A DNA stretch of 39,247 nucleotides from Candidatus Kapaibacterium sp. (GTDB lineage Bacteria > Bacteroidota > Ignavibacteria > Kapaibacteriales > UBA2268), in the NCBI GenBank assembly GCA_937995785.1, contig CALKJQ010000145.1:1-39247 (forward strand), given 5' to 3'. The translations under genes were made by a program, and so were the position numbers. Below are positions 8,707 to 19,781 of the stretch, in pieces. The notes under the pieces were generated by a model. It made no database searches. It saw only the letters and a list, made by a program, of their open reading frames with translations, and was not told the DNA's origin. The first letter of the stretch is position 1. Each line of letters opens with the position of its first letter.

Positions 8707-11700
8707 CTATTCACAAACCTGTTCGTTTATGCTTTCTTCCAATTTTTCGGGCTTATATCTTTTGTCCATCCAATGGTAAAGGGTTGGCAATAGCAACAAA
8801 GTGAGTAATGTTGAAGTAATCAAACCACCTATCACCACTGTTGCCAACGGTCGCTGTACCTCCGAACCTGGTCCAGTATTGAATGCCATTGGAATAAAAC
8901 CTAAACTTGCAACCAATGCTGTCATCAATACAGGTCGTAACCTATTTGCCGAGCCACGAATTACGGATTGCTTGAAATCTGGATTAGTTTTGCGTAGCTC
9001 ATTTAAATGGGCAATTAACACTATGCCATTCAACACAGCAACACCAAAAAGAGCCACAAATCCAATACTTGCCGATACTGATAAATACATCCCTCGTATC
9101 CAAAGCAAAAACACTCCGCCCGTCATTGCAAATGGAATGTTGAGTAATATCAATAAAGCATAGCGAATCTGACCAAACATAATATACATTAAGCCAATAA
9201 TTATTAAAATCGACAAAGGAAGCACAATCATCAAATGGTTCATTGCCCTTTGCTGATTTTCGAATGAACCACCATAGGTTATGAAGTACCCAGCGGGCAA
9301 TTTAATTTCGGTTTCAATTGATTTTTGAAGATTGGCAACATAAGTTCCAATGTCGATATCTTTGATGTTGATAGCGACAATGGTGCGTCGCCAGCCTTCT
9401 TCGCGAGCAATTTCGCGAGGACCCTCTTGTGCAGATATTTTAACCACACGCTTCAAGGGTATAAATTCACCATTTGGTAGGTGTATGGGAATATCGGCTA
9501 ACTTGTCGATAGTATTGCGGATTTCTTCGGGAAAACGAACAACTATATCGAACCGACGCTGACCTTCGAAAATTTGGCTTGCGGGCTGTCCACCAATTCC
9601 TGCTTCTACTATTGTTTGCACATCATCAACATTTAACCCGAATTGTGCAGTGGCTTCGCGGTCAATTTCTATTGTTATATAGGGTTGACCGGCGGATTGC
9701 TCTAAATAAAAATTATCTGTTCCTTGGGCTTGCGCAACTATTTCGGCAATCTTTTCGCCAATTCTTTGCAATTCGTCCAAATCTTCGCCAAAAATTTTAA
9801 CAGCTAAATCGCTTTTCACTCCACTTGTTAATTCATCTACCCTCATAGCAATTGGTTGAGTAAAGTTGTATGCCAATCCAGGTTCGGTTTGCAGGTAGGG
9901 TTCGATTTGTTTTATTATATCCTCTTTCGTAATTCCGGGTCGCCATTCTTCGCGTGGTTTGAGTATTATCCAAACATCGGTTTGATGGATACCCATCCAA
10001 TCATTTGCCAAATCTGAACGACCTGTTTTTGGAACAACGGTTTTAATTTCGGGTATATTTTCGATTAATTTACCAGCAAACCAATTGGCATTCTCGACAG
10101 ATTCTTTCAATGTTACGCTTGGCATTCTAACTTGCTCTACTAATATCGACCCCTCGTCCAACTCGGGCAGGAACTCCGTACCGAGATTGAACATTAGGAT
10201 AAGAGAGAAAACAAATACAACAATTGTTGGAATTAATATAAAAAACTTTTTTTCTAAATACTTATTTAAAAATCTTTCGTAAATAGGTTTCAACCAATTA
10301 ATTAGGTAATTCTTGCGAACTTTAATTCCTTTGCGGAAGAAAATAAATGATAGCGCGGGAATCAAAATCAACGCCAAAATAAGTGAACCCAAAACAGCAG
10401 CGGCAACCGTTATAGCCATCGGACGATACATTATGCCCTCGATACCTTCGAATGTCATTATAGGAACGTAAACCATCAAAATTATCAATACGCCGAAAAA
10501 TATTGGACGAGCTACCTCGTGGGCAGCTTCGCGAATGGTGCAAAATATCTTTTGGTTTTTGTTTTCTTGTAATTTATGCACTATGTTTTCGACCATTACC
10601 ACCGAGCCATCCACAATCATCCCAAAATCGATTGCTCCCAAACTCATCAGATTTGCAGCCAAGCCAAATTCCCTCATCCCGATGAATGCAAAAAGCATAG
10701 ATAATGGGATTACACTCGCAACAATTAAAGCTCCTTTTATTTCGCCCAAAAGCAACAACAGAACTGCTATCACCAAAAAACCACCTTCGATTAAGTTGGT
10801 GGTTACCGTATGGGTTGTGCGATTTATCAAATCAGATTGGTCGTAGAATTTCTCGATTTTCACGCCTTTGGGCAACGATTTATTTACTTGTTCGATGCGT
10901 TTTCCGATTTCTTGGATAACTTCGCGACCATTTCCTCCTCGCAACATCATCACAATTCCTGTAACTACTTCGCCTTTGCCATCTTGGGTTACTGCGCCTT
11001 GACGTAATTGTTCGCTAATTTCCACCTGTGCTATATCGCGTATAAAAATCGGGGTATTTTCTAATTTTTTAACAATAATGTTTTCGATATCGGCGTTATT
11101 TGTTATCTGACCAAAGCCTCGTATGATATATTGTTCTCGGTTGTGCTCCAAGTAATTACCGCCCGATACACTGTTGTTGCGGCTTATTGCATCAATTACA
11201 TCTATTAAACTTATTCCATATAATCTTAATTTCCCGGGCAAGACCACAACTTCGTATTGCTTAACGAAACCACCGAATGAATTTATTTCCGTAACGCCCT
11301 TGATTGTTTTGAGTTGAGGGGCAATTATCCAATCCTGAATTGTTCTTAATTCTGTTAAATTATAACCATCGCCGTGAACAACATACTGAAAAATTTCGCC
11401 CAATGCAGTAGAAATTGGTCCCAACTGCGGTGCCGATACTCCCGGCGGCAATTCACTTGCGATTGATTGGATTCGCTGACTTACCAATTGACGAGCGAAG
11501 TAGATGTCGGTGCCTTCTTCGAACTCTATTGTTACTGCCGATAGAGCGAATTGCGATATAGAGCGTACTTGCTTCACTTTTGGTAAGCCGTTCATCGCCG
11601 TTTCGATTGGGTAGCTAACTAATTTTTCTACATCATACGGCGAATACCGACCAGCTTTGGTTATCACCAAAACTTGAACAGGGGTAACATCGGGAATTGA

Positions 11701-11811
11701 ATTTATTGGTATGGTGGTTAATGCTTGGTAACCCGCAAATGCCATCAAAATAACTATCGAAATAGCAACAAATCGTTGCTTTAAACTAAAATCAACTATT
11801 TTGGTTAACAT
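8707..11811 (-). CDS. czcA: HME-RND heavy-metal efflux permease, CzcA/CusA family
   Basis: 1034 aa RND permease. Carries the TM4 motif GAIDFGMIVDGSVVMVEN, the DFGxxxDG signature associated with divalent-cation HME-RND pumps. Confidence 0.85.
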   Translation of the reverse strand: MLTKIVDFSLKQRFVAISIVILMAFAGYQALTTIPINSIPDVTPVQVLVITKAGRYSPYDVEKLVSYPIETAMNGLPKVKQVRSISQFALSAVTIEFEEGTDIYFARQLVSQRIQSIASELPPGVSAPQLGPISTALGEIFQYVVHGDGYNLTELRTIQDWIIAPQLKTIKGVTEINSFGGFVKQYEVVVLPGKLRLYGISLIDVIDAISRNNSVSGGNYLEHNREQYIIRGFGQITNNADIENIIVKKLENTPIFIRDIAQVEISEQLRQGAVTQDGKGEVVTGIVMMLRGGNGREVIQEIGKRIEQVNKSLPKGVKIEKFYDQSDLINRTTHTVTTNLIEGGFLVIAVLLLLLGEIKGALIVASVIPLSMLFAFIGMREFGLAANLMSLGAIDFGMIVDGSVVMVENIVHKLQENKNQKIFCTIREAAHEVARPIFFGVLIILMVYVPIMTFEGIEGIMYRPMAITVAAAVLGSLILALILIPALSFIFFRKGIKVRKNYLINWLKPIYERFLNKYLEKKFFILIPTIVVFVFSLILMFNLGTEFLPELDEGSILVEQVRMPSVTLKESVENANWFAGKLIENIPEIKTVVPKTGRSDLANDWMGIHQTDVWIILKPREEWRPGITKEDIIKQIEPYLQTEPGLAYNFTQPIAMRVDELTSGVKSDLAVKIFGEDLDELQRIGEKIAEIVAQAQGTDNFYLEQSAGQPYITIEIDREATAQFGLNVDDVQTIVEAGIGGQPASQIFEGQRRFDIVVRFPEEIRNTIDKLADIPIHLPNGEFIPLKRVVKISAQEGPREIAREEGWRRTIVAINIKDIDIGTYVANLQKSIETEIKLPAGYFITYGGSFENQQRAMNHLMIVLPLSILIIIGLMYIMFGQIRYALLILLNIPFAMTGGVFLLWIRGMYLSVSASIGFVALFGVAVLNGIVLIAHLNELRKTNPDFKQSVIRGSANRLRPVLMTALVASLGFIPMAFNTGPGSEVQRPLATVVIGGLITSTLLTLLLLPTLYHWMDKRYKPEKLEESINEQVCE

Positions 11812-11825
11812 AAGTTTTTCCCTGA

Positions 11826-13007
11826 TTATTCAGCAAATTGTTCAAATCTTCCCAATGCTTTCAAGCTAAATACTTGTGTGGTGGCTATTTGTTCCCCATC
11901 CTTTAATCCTGTGCTTATGATAGCAAATTTTTCGATGGTTTTATAGATTTCTATAAATCTTTTTTCGAATTTGTTGTTATCAATTTTGACGAAAACAGTT
12001 GGTTCGTTGCCTTCGTAAGAAATAGCACTCACAGGAATTTTAATCATCGGTTTTGGAGTTCGTACCGAGATTTCCAATCGAACATTTAACCCGGGTTTCG
12101 GGAAATTATTTTTTGTTTTGGTCAATATGTTGATTACAATTGATTTGTTACCTTCGTCCAATGCGGGATTAATAGATGTGATTGGAACATCGCATATTTG
12201 ATTGTCGCTCAACTTATGGATGATGCAAACTTTGGCTGATGGCGAAATTAAATCGGACTCTTCGGGAGCAAGATAACCTTTTACTTTCACCCGAGATAAA
12301 TCTATTATGCTCATTAAATTTTCCAATGAATTGACCGCTTTGCCTAAATCCACTAAATGTTTATCGATTGCACCGCTTATTGGTGAATAGATTTTTAGAT
12401 GAGGGTCTGTTTCCCGTCCATTCAAAATATTTTCGATTTGTTTATCGCTTACTCCAATAGCCATTAGCCGCGACTTTGCAGCTTTGTGATTTGCTTCGGC
12501 TTTGCTATATTCCGACCTTACTTTTTCCAATTCACTTTTGGAACTTATTTGTTTTTCTGTCAGTTTGTTCATCCTATCCAATTGGCTTGCTTGGTAATCC
12601 AATTCTGCTTTGGATTGCAATAATTCCGACAATAGAGTTCCATATTCCAAACTTTCTATTTCGAGTAACAATTGACCTTTGCGAACGTTCTCGCCTTCGT
12701 GCGCATAAATTGCCACAACTCGTCCGCTTATTGGAGCCGCTACATAAGCTATATTTTCGGGTGCGGGTTCCACCAATCCAGGTGCGGTGAGATTGAATTC
12801 AACTATTTCGCTTTTTACGGGTTCATAACTAATATTTAGTAGTTTGGCTTTTGCTTCGTCGATTGTAACAACTATGTTTCTTTTGTTTTGTTTATCTTCT
12901 TGTATGGATGGTGGGGGTTCCTTTATATCTTTTGTTTTGTTGTCTTGTTGGGAATCGCATCCGGCTAAGGCAACAATGATTGCTATTGTAATTATTAAAA
13001 ACTTCAT
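11826..13007 (-). CDS. RND efflux periplasmic adaptor (CzcB/CusB-like lipoprotein)
   Basis: Lipobox VALAGC; barrel-sandwich/lipoyl motif (APISGRVVAIYAHEGENVRKGQLLLEIES); second half APISGAIDKHLVDLGKAV; adjacent to the RND permease. Confidence 0.88.
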   Translation of the reverse strand: MKFLIITIAIIVALAGCDSQQDNKTKDIKEPPPSIQEDKQNKRNIVVTIDEAKAKLLNISYEPVKSEIVEFNLTAPGLVEPAPENIAYVAAPISGRVVAIYAHEGENVRKGQLLLEIESLEYGTLLSELLQSKAELDYQASQLDRMNKLTEKQISSKSELEKVRSEYSKAEANHKAAKSRLMAIGVSDKQIENILNGRETDPHLKIYSPISGAIDKHLVDLGKAVNSLENLMSIIDLSRVKVKGYLAPEESDLISPSAKVCIIHKLSDNQICDVPITSINPALDEGNKSIVINILTKTKNNFPKPGLNVRLEISVRTPKPMIKIPVSAISYEGNEPTVFVKIDNNKFEKRFIEIYKTIEKFAIISTGLKDGEQIATTQVFSLKALGRFEQFAE

Positions 13008-13015
13008 TTTTTTAT

Positions 13016-14281
13016 TTATTTTGTGAATACAATTTCGTTATCTAAATATTTTTCTAAATCTATTATTTGTTTATAGTAATCAAATAAAGCGTCCAAATAT
13101 CTTATTTTACTATTTATGTAGGTTTTTTGGACATTCAATAAATTATACAAATCAGTTTGACCAAGCTGATAAGATTCAGTAGTTAATTTTAACAATTGCT
13201 GAGACTTATCCGAAATGTTGTTTTTGTAGTTGATAATAATGTCGCGGCTTATATCGAAGCTATGCCATGAATGTTCTATTTGTCGTTTAATCCGCAACCT
13301 TGTCTCGTATAAATTTATTTGCGATTCTCTTAGTTTCGACTCTGCTTGTTGTATGTCGGTTTGTCGGTCCAAGCCGAACCATAAAGGCAACTTTAAACCA
13401 ATTTCTATTCCACTATATTTGAACCCATCGGAGTAATTTTGCTTGTAAAAATTTATGTTCAATGATGGAAGCAATGTGCTCCAGGCTTGATTAACGAGAG
13501 TAGAATTCGATTTCTCGTATTTTATTGCCGATTGGTAATCGTAGGTTTTTTCTAAATTCATTAATATATCGTGCTGTGGTATGTTAAATTCGAAATATTG
13601 TAAGCTATCAAGAAAAGATATCGTGTATTGTTGCTGATCGGGTTCTAATCCCATAAGATAAAATAAATCGTAACGGGACATCATAAAATTTCGGATAGCG
13701 TCGTTGTGGTCGTTTTCGGCTTCCAATTTTGCTAATTCGGCATTCAACAAATCCAATTGACTAATTTGTCCTATTTCTACTTTGGTTTTAACAATTTCGT
13801 ATAATTTTTGTGTTATATCTTTTATTTCGTCGCGCAGTCGTATTAGTTCCACAAAATAAACGATACGAGCATAAGTTTTTTTAACTTCGGCAATTAATTC
13901 CTTTTTTTTCCATTCATATTCGTTTTGCATTGCATCTAATTGCTCATCAATATTTTTTATTCGTAAAAAACTTGTGTATGGAAAATCAATATCTTGCGAA
14001 ATTGTCCAGCGTTTTTCAGCAAATTGTGAGATATTTTCGGCTGGAATTCCCTCTTGAGTGAAAGTCAATGAAGGTGTGTAAATACCATAGGCAGAGTATT
14101 TTTCGGCTTTTTTTTGACGAATCAGCTCCAATTGCCTTTTCAATTGTGTATTTTGGGCAACTGCTATTTCGGTTGCTATTTTGGTTGTTAGAATTTGCTT
14201 TCCACCAATGATTTCTTCGGATTCATAAGTTTGTGAAAATAAATATAAGTTGGTAAAGAAAAATAATATTAAAAATTTCAT
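13016..14281 (-). CDS. TolC/CzcC-family outer-membrane efflux protein
   Basis: Signal peptide; long alpha-helical repeats (ELIRLRDEIKDITQKLYEIVKTKVEIGQISQLDLLNAELAKLEAEN; SYQLGQTDLYNLLNVQKTYINSKIRYLDALFDYYKQIIDLEKYL). First gene of the three-gene efflux operon. Confidence 0.85.
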   Translation of the reverse strand: MKFLILFFFTNLYLFSQTYESEEIIGGKQILTTKIATEIAVAQNTQLKRQLELIRQKKAEKYSAYGIYTPSLTFTQEGIPAENISQFAEKRWTISQDIDFPYTSFLRIKNIDEQLDAMQNEYEWKKKELIAEVKKTYARIVYFVELIRLRDEIKDITQKLYEIVKTKVEIGQISQLDLLNAELAKLEAENDHNDAIRNFMMSRYDLFYLMGLEPDQQQYTISFLDSLQYFEFNIPQHDILMNLEKTYDYQSAIKYEKSNSTLVNQAWSTLLPSLNINFYKQNYSDGFKYSGIEIGLKLPLWFGLDRQTDIQQAESKLRESQINLYETRLRIKRQIEHSWHSFDISRDIIINYKNNISDKSQQLLKLTTESYQLGQTDLYNLLNVQKTYINSKIRYLDALFDYYKQIIDLEKYLDNEIVFTK

Positions 14282-14364
14282 TTTATTGTTTGTATTAATA
14301 AAAATATTTCGTAATTTGACGATAAAGTTATTACAAAATTTTCCATAACTATTTGAGGTATTTT

Positions 14365-17300
14365 ATGAAAATTGGTATGAAATTAGGCATTGCTTTCGCA
14401 GCATTGACGGCTATTATTATCATTCTTGTTTATCTGGGTATAAGTACTGCGTCGACTTTGAACGATTCAGTTCAGATCCTCGCCAAAGATAGGTTCCCCA
14501 AAACTGTTTGGGCAAACAACATTATCGATGTAGTTAACGAAGGTGCTCTTTCACTCAGGAATGCTCTGTTGGCAAAAGATCCAAAAGAGCGAGATCAACA
14601 AATTGAAAGAACAAAAGCTACAACCCCAAAAGCAAGGTTAAATTTAGACTCATTAACTGCTACAATCAAATCCGAAAAAGGGATAAAGCTTTTAGCTGAG
14701 CTAAACGAAGTAAGAAATACTTATATTAAAGAAAGGAATATGCTTTTCGACTTAATTGCAGCCGATAGTAAAGATGATGCCGTAGATTTGCTTTTTGGGG
14801 ATTTTCGTAAAACTCAAAATGCCTACCTCGATAAGCTCAATGAAATTATATCATTCCAAGGCGAATTATTCAACGAATCTGCACTCGAAGCCGAAAACAC
14901 TTTTAATTCGCAGTTCAATCTACTTTTAATTTTGGGTGCAATTGCCTTAGTTCTTGCAATAACATTGTCGGTGATAGTTACCAAAGGAATCACCAAGCCT
15001 ATCAATACGGGCGTGAATGTTGCCGAAGAAATTGCACGAGGTAATACTAATGTAAATGTGGAGGTAACCACCAAAGACGAAACTGCAATATTGCTTAATG
15101 CAATGAAATCGATGGCAACCATAATCAAGAACATTATTACCGAAGTGAACACCGCTGCCCGAATGGCATCGGACGGAAAGTTGGATTACCGTGCAGATGC
15201 AACTAAATACCAAGGGGACTACAAAGAGTTGATGCTTGCTTTTAATAGTGCACTCGATGCTTTAATTAAACCAATTAACGTAACTGCCGAATATGTGGAT
15301 AGAATTTCGAAAGGCGATATGCCACCTAAAATTACAGATGAATACAAGGGCGATTTCAACGAAATTAAAAATAACTTGAATGGATGTATCGATGCAGTTA
15401 ATGCATTAATAAAGGATGCTAACTTTTTGGCAAAAGCCGCAGTCGAAGGCAAACTTGATACCCGAGCAGACGCATCCAAACACCAAGGCGATTTCCGTGC
15501 AATAGTTCAAGGCGTTAACGACACATTGGATGCAGTAATAGGACCATTGAATGTAGCCGCCGAATATGTGGATAGAATTTCGAAAGGCGATATGCCTCCA
15601 AAAATCACAAAAGAATACAATGGCGATTTCAACGAAATTAAAAATAACTTGAATGGATGTATCGATGCGATTAATGCATTGATAAAGGATGCTTTCGATT
15701 TATCTGATGCAGCAGTTGAAGGACGAATATTAACCAGAGCTGATTCAAGCAAGCACCAAGGTGACTTCCGTAAAATTATTGATGGGGTTAATGAAACAAT
15801 CAATTCGTTAGTTGGATTATTAGACAATATGCCAGCACCTTGTATGATTATTAATAAAGATTTTGAAGTGCTTTATATGAATAAAGCAGGAGCGGGATTA
15901 GACAATAAAACTGGTGAACAACTCTACAAGACTAGAACAAAGTGTTGGGATCATTTCAAGACAGGTGATTGCCATACTAACAACTGTGCATGTAAACAAG
16001 CAATGCAAATAAATGGAGAGGCAAAAAGTGCAACTGTAGCAAAACCAGGAATCCATACAATAGATATTGCATATACAGGTGTTCCAATCAAAAGTAGAAA
16101 AGGTGAAGTAATAGGTGCTTTTGAAGTTGTAATGGATCAAACAGCGATAAAGAATGCCGAAAGATTATCACAAAAAATAGCCGCCTATCAAGAAAAGGAA
16201 ACCGAAAAGGTAACTAACTATTTAATAGAAATTTCGAAGGGTAATGTATCAATCAACCCAGTTACAGAACCTGCAGATAGTGATACGGAAGATGCAAAAA
16301 GCAAATTCGACAAAATTAATGGTGCCATAAAACAAACAGTTGTTGCAATCAAAAATCTTATAGATGATTCCTTAATGTTGTCGCAAGCAGCAGCCGAAGG
16401 ACGATTGGATACCCGAGCAGATGCAGCCAAGCACCAAGGCGATTTCCGTAAAATCGTTGAAGGAGTTAACGAAACTTTGGATAATGTTATTGGACCATTG
16501 AATGTAGCCGCCGAATATGTGGATAGAATTGCCAAGGGCGACATACCTCCAAAAATTACGAAAGAATATAAGGGCGACTTTAATGAAATTAAAAATAATT
16601 TGAATATGTGTATTGATGCTGTGGATTTGTTAGTAAAAGATGCTAAATTGTTAGCCACAGCAGCAGCCGAAGGGCGATTGGATACCCGAGCAGATGCATC
16701 CAAGCACCAAGGCGATTTCCGAGCAATAGTAGAAGGTGTTAATTCGACATTGGATAATGTAATCGGTCCTATCAACGAAGCAAGCGAAGTGCTTTCGATA
16801 CTTGCTTCGGGCGATTTGAGGGCAAGGGTTAAAGGAGAATACAAAGGTGATTTATCTAAATTGAAGAACGATATAAATCAATTGGCAGACTCACTTGCGG
16901 CGTTGATTAACGAGGTGAATAACACCGTTAGCCAAGTGGCAAGTGCTGCAACCCAAATATCTGCTACTTCGGACTCGCTGGCTGCCGCCACTCAGGAACA
17001 AAGTGCCCAAACCGACGATGTAGCCTCGGCTGTCGAGGAAATGAGCCGAACAATCACCGAAAACGCAATGGGTGCAACCCGCACCGCCGAAGTTGCCCAA
17101 AAGAACGGCGAATTAGCAAACCAAGGTGGCTCGGTAGTTCAGCAAACCGTCCAAAAGATGAAAGATATAGCAAATGTAGTTGGAGAGTCTGCTTTAACAA
17201 TCCAAAAATTAGGTGAATCATCCAAACAAATCGGCGAAATTATTGCAGTTATCGACGATATAGCCGACCAAACCAACTTATTGGCACTAAACGCCGCAAT

Positions 17301-17844
17301 CGAAGCCGCTCGCGCTGGTGAGCAAGGTCGTGGATTCGCTGTTGTTGCCGACGAAGTTCGCAAACTTGCAGAACGCACAACCGATGCAACCAAGCAAATT
17401 GCAAATATGATTCGAGGAATTCAGAAAGAAACTGATATGGCTGTCGAAGCAATGAATCAGGGAAATCAAGAAGTTCAGAAAGGTATCGATTTAGCAGACC
17501 GTGCAGGGCAAGCATTGCGTGATATTTTGAACTCCACAAAAGAAGTACTAGAAATGATTAACCAAATTGCTGCCGCCAGCGAAGAGCAATCGGCAACAAG
17601 TGAGGAGATTTCGAAAAACGTTCTATCGATTTCCAAGGTAATTTCCGAATCGAGCCGCAGAGTAGAGGATGTTGCCCATGCAAGCGACGATATGGCTAAA
17701 CTAACCGAAAGATTGCGTAATTTAATGATGCAATTCAAAGTTGGCGGTGGCGATATGAACTTTGCTAATACAAACTACGACACTCGCACTTTGGGTGGCG
17801 GAGCCTCCAAACGACAATTAGCAAGTGGAAGCGTTTGGGATTAG
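14365..17844 (+). CDS. Methyl-accepting chemotaxis protein with four-helix sensor, about 11 HAMP-like modules, an internal Cys-rich PAS domain and an MCP signalling domain
   Basis: TM1 near the N-terminus and TM2 [21 protein letters not shown]; tandem modules ([28 protein letters not shown] alternating with [17 protein letters not shown]); canonical tip [43 protein letters not shown]. Start moved from TTG 14353 to ATG 14365 (AGG upstream). Confidence 0.95.
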   Translation: MKIGMKLGIAFAALTAIIIILVYLGISTASTLNDSVQILAKDRFPKTVWANNIIDVVNEGALSLRNALLAKDPKERDQQIERTKATTPKARLNLDSLTATIKSEKGIKLLAELNEVRNTYIKERNMLFDLIAADSKDDAVDLLFGDFRKTQNAYLDKLNEIISFQGELFNESALEAENTFNSQFNLLLILGAIALVLAITLSVIVTKGITKPINTGVNVAEEIARGNTNVNVEVTTKDETAILLNAMKSMATIIKNIITEVNTAARMASDGKLDYRADATKYQGDYKELMLAFNSALDALIKPINVTAEYVDRISKGDMPPKITDEYKGDFNEIKNNLNGCIDAVNALIKDANFLAKAAVEGKLDTRADASKHQGDFRAIVQGVNDTLDAVIGPLNVAAEYVDRISKGDMPPKITKEYNGDFNEIKNNLNGCIDAINALIKDAFDLSDAAVEGRILTRADSSKHQGDFRKIIDGVNETINSLVGLLDNMPAPCMIINKDFEVLYMNKAGAGLDNKTGEQLYKTRTKCWDHFKTGDCHTNNCACKQAMQINGEAKSATVAKPGIHTIDIAYTGVPIKSRKGEVIGAFEVVMDQTAIKNAERLSQKIAAYQEKETEKVTNYLIEISKGNVSINPVTEPADSDTEDAKSKFDKINGAIKQTVVAIKNLIDDSLMLSQAAAEGRLDTRADAAKHQGDFRKIVEGVNETLDNVIGPLNVAAEYVDRIAKGDIPPKITKEYKGDFNEIKNNLNMCIDAVDLLVKDAKLLATAAAEGRLDTRADASKHQGDFRAIVEGVNSTLDNVIGPINEASEVLSILASGDLRARVKGEYKGDLSKLKNDINQLADSLAALINEVNNTVSQVASAATQISATSDSLAAATQEQSAQTDDVASAVEEMSRTITENAMGATRTAEVAQKNGELANQGGSVVQQTVQKMKDIANVVGESALTIQKLGESSKQIGEIIAVIDDIADQTNLLALNAAIEAARAGEQGRGFAVVADEVRKLAERTTDATKQIANMIRGIQKETDMAVEAMNQGNQEVQKGIDLADRAGQALRDILNSTKEVLEMINQIAAASEEQSATSEEISKNVLSISKVISESSRRVEDVAHASDDMAKLTERLRNLMMQFKVGGGDMNFANTNYDTRTLGGGASKRQLASGSVWD
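15286..16850 (+). repeat. Intragenic repeats encoding paired HAMP modules, period 273 nt (91 aa)
   Basis: GCCGAATATGTGGATAGAATT at 15286, 15559 and 16510. Equivalent Glu codons at 16513 and 16786. The 15286-15559 and 16513-16786 offsets are both 273 nt. Confidence 0.9.
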
Positions 17845-17870
17845 TTTAATTAGTGGTTAGGCAAAAACTT

Positions 17871-17911
17871 GCCCCATACTTTCTTGTTAAGTATGGGGCT
17901 TTTTATTTTTA
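17871..17911 (+). terminator. Intrinsic terminator after the chemoreceptor
   Basis: GCCCCATACTT-tcttgtt-AAGTATGGGGC (11-bp perfect stem) followed by TTTTTATTTTT. Confidence 0.92.
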
Positions 17912-17973
17912 AATTTGACCACCCCAAACCCCCTTTTTTTTCAAGAGAGGGGAGTGAGTTCAGTGGGATTTTT

Positions 17974-18456
17974 CTAAAAATCCGCTTTACCGATTTCTAT
18001 GATTTCGTATTTTAGAATTCCAGCGGGAACTTTAATTTCGACAATATCGCCAATCTTTTTGCCTAATAGTGCTTTGCCAACCAATGAAGACACGGAAATT
18101 TTATTTTGCAAAAAATCTGCTTCGCTATCGGACACCATTGTATATTCAATTATTTGCTGCGAGTTAATATCCTTTACTTTTACTTTGGATAAAATGTAAA
18201 CTTTGTCATCAGGGAATTGATCGGAAGAAATTACTTGTGCTTTGGATAGTAAAGCACCTAATTTTTGTATTTGTAATTCCAACATCCCTTGTTCTTCTTT
18301 GGCGGCATCGTAATCGGCATTTTCGGATAAGTCTCCGTGCGATCGAGCATCTGCGATCTTTTGAGCTACTTCTGCTCTTCTAACTGTGGTTAACACTTCT
18401 AATTCTTTTTGAAGTTCGTGCAATCTCTGCTTTGTTAAATATACAATATCCGACAT
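17974..18456 (-). CDS. greA: Transcription elongation factor GreA
   Basis: VYLTKQRLHELQKELEVLTTVRRAEVAQKIADARSHGDLSENADYDAAKEEQGMLE; C-terminal GKALLGKKIGDIVEIKVPAG. Confidence 0.96.
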   Translation of the reverse strand: MSDIVYLTKQRLHELQKELEVLTTVRRAEVAQKIADARSHGDLSENADYDAAKEEQGMLELQIQKLGALLSKAQVISSDQFPDDKVYILSKVKVKDINSQQIIEYTMVSDSEADFLQNKISVSSLVGKALLGKKIGDIVEIKVPAGILKYEIIEIGKADF

Positions 18457-18492
18457 TTATCTACTCCATTTTTTTATTTCATTTTTTTAATT

Positions 18493-19689
18493 CTAAAGAT
18501 TGTGAAGCAAATGCCCCATTTTATACTTTTTGGTTTCTAAATATTTTTGATTTGCTGGATTGGGAGTAACTTCAATAGGCATAGTTTCGGTTATTTCTAA
18601 GCCGTAACCTTCCAATCCTACTCTTTTTTGTGGATTATTTGTTAAAAGGATCATTTTTTGGACACCAAGACTTCTTAAAATTTGGGCACCAATACCATAA
18701 TCACGTGGGTCGGGGTCGAAGCCGAGAGCCAAATTTGCTTCAACGGTATCCAAGCCCATTTCTTGCAATTTATATGCTTTCAATTTGTTATGAAGCCCAA
18801 TGCCTCTACCTTCCTGCCGCATATAAAGTATCACACCTTGACCTTTTTGTTCGATTATCGACATAGCTTTATGCAATTGCGGACCACAATCGCAACGAAG
18901 CGACCCAAAAATATCTCCCGTGTGGCACTCGGAATGAACCCTAACCAAAACAGGTTCATCGGCTTTCCATTCACCCTTAATCAAGGCAGTATGCTCGGTG
19001 CCATCAATTGTATTACGAAATAATTTAATTGTGAAATCGCCGTGTTCCGTTGGGAGTTGAGCTTCTGCAAGTTCTTCCACATAAACAGTATTAGCAATTA
19101 AATAAGCAATTAAATCTTTAATAGTGCCTATTTTAAAATTGTGGATTTTTGCAAATTCTAACAAATCATCGCGGCGAGCCATAGTTCCGTCATCGTTCAT
19201 TATTTCGCACAATACCCCAACGGGTTTGAGTTTTGCCAATTTCATAAGATCTACAACTGCTTCGGTATGACCCGCACGCCTAAGGACGCCGCCTTTACGA
19301 GCAATTAACGGGAAAATATGACCGGGGCGAAGTAAGTCTTGTGGCTTTGTTTCCTTGTTAGATAATGCTCGGATTGTTAGAGCTCTATCGAATGCCGAAA
19401 TACCCGAAGAAGTGCCGTGGGCAAAATCGACCGATACGGTGAAACGAGTTTCGTGAAATGCTGAATTATCTCGAACCATAATGTCCAATTCTAATTCCTT
19501 GGCTCTTTCTTCGGTCAATGCCGCGCAAATTAATCCGCGAGCATATTTGGACATAAAGTTGATAGTTTCGGCAGTGCATAATTCGGCAGCAGCTATTATA
19601 TCGCCTTCGTTTTCGCGGTCTTCGTCGTCCATTATAATAACCATTTTTCCTAAGGATAGATCTTCGATTATTTCATCAATTCTATTCAT
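18493..19689 (-). CDS. ribBA: Bifunctional 3,4-dihydroxy-2-butanone-4-phosphate synthase / GTP cyclohydrolase II
   Basis: RibB domain ([41 protein letters not shown]) fused to RibA ([39 protein letters not shown]). ATG 19689 preferred over TTG 19701. Confidence 0.96.
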   Translation of the reverse strand: MNRIDEIIEDLSLGKMVIIMDDEDRENEGDIIAAAELCTAETINFMSKYARGLICAALTEERAKELELDIMVRDNSAFHETRFTVSVDFAHGTSSGISAFDRALTIRALSNKETKPQDLLRPGHIFPLIARKGGVLRRAGHTEAVVDLMKLAKLKPVGVLCEIMNDDGTMARRDDLLEFAKIHNFKIGTIKDLIAYLIANTVYVEELAEAQLPTEHGDFTIKLFRNTIDGTEHTALIKGEWKADEPVLVRVHSECHTGDIFGSLRCDCGPQLHKAMSIIEQKGQGVILYMRQEGRGIGLHNKLKAYKLQEMGLDTVEANLALGFDPDPRDYGIGAQILRSLGVQKMILLTNNPQKRVGLEGYGLEITETMPIEVTPNPANQKYLETKKYKMGHLLHNL

Positions 19690-19725
19690 TATTAATCTCA
19701 ATTATGATAACATAAAATGGAATAA

Positions 19726-19759
19726 AAAATAAGCGGCTTCCCAATAAGCCCCTTATTTT
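19726..19759 (-). terminator. Terminator-like hairpin between yajC and ribBA
   Basis: Minus strand: AATAAGGGGCTT-attggg-AAGCCGCTTATT with a following T-rich stretch; 11 of 12 stem positions pair. Confidence 0.6.
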
Positions 19760-19781
19760 CAATTCCGAATGTAAATAAAAA

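Noticed and set aside
8801-11007. Several + strand ORFs opposite the RND permease
   Set aside because: All lie antisense to conserved permease sequence and have no independent motif or convincing start site.
15219-16844. - strand ORFs (86, 106 and 208 aa) with repeated peptides opposite the chemoreceptor
   Set aside because: Their internal repetition is just the reverse complement of the HAMP repeats; no ribosome-binding site or domain evidence.
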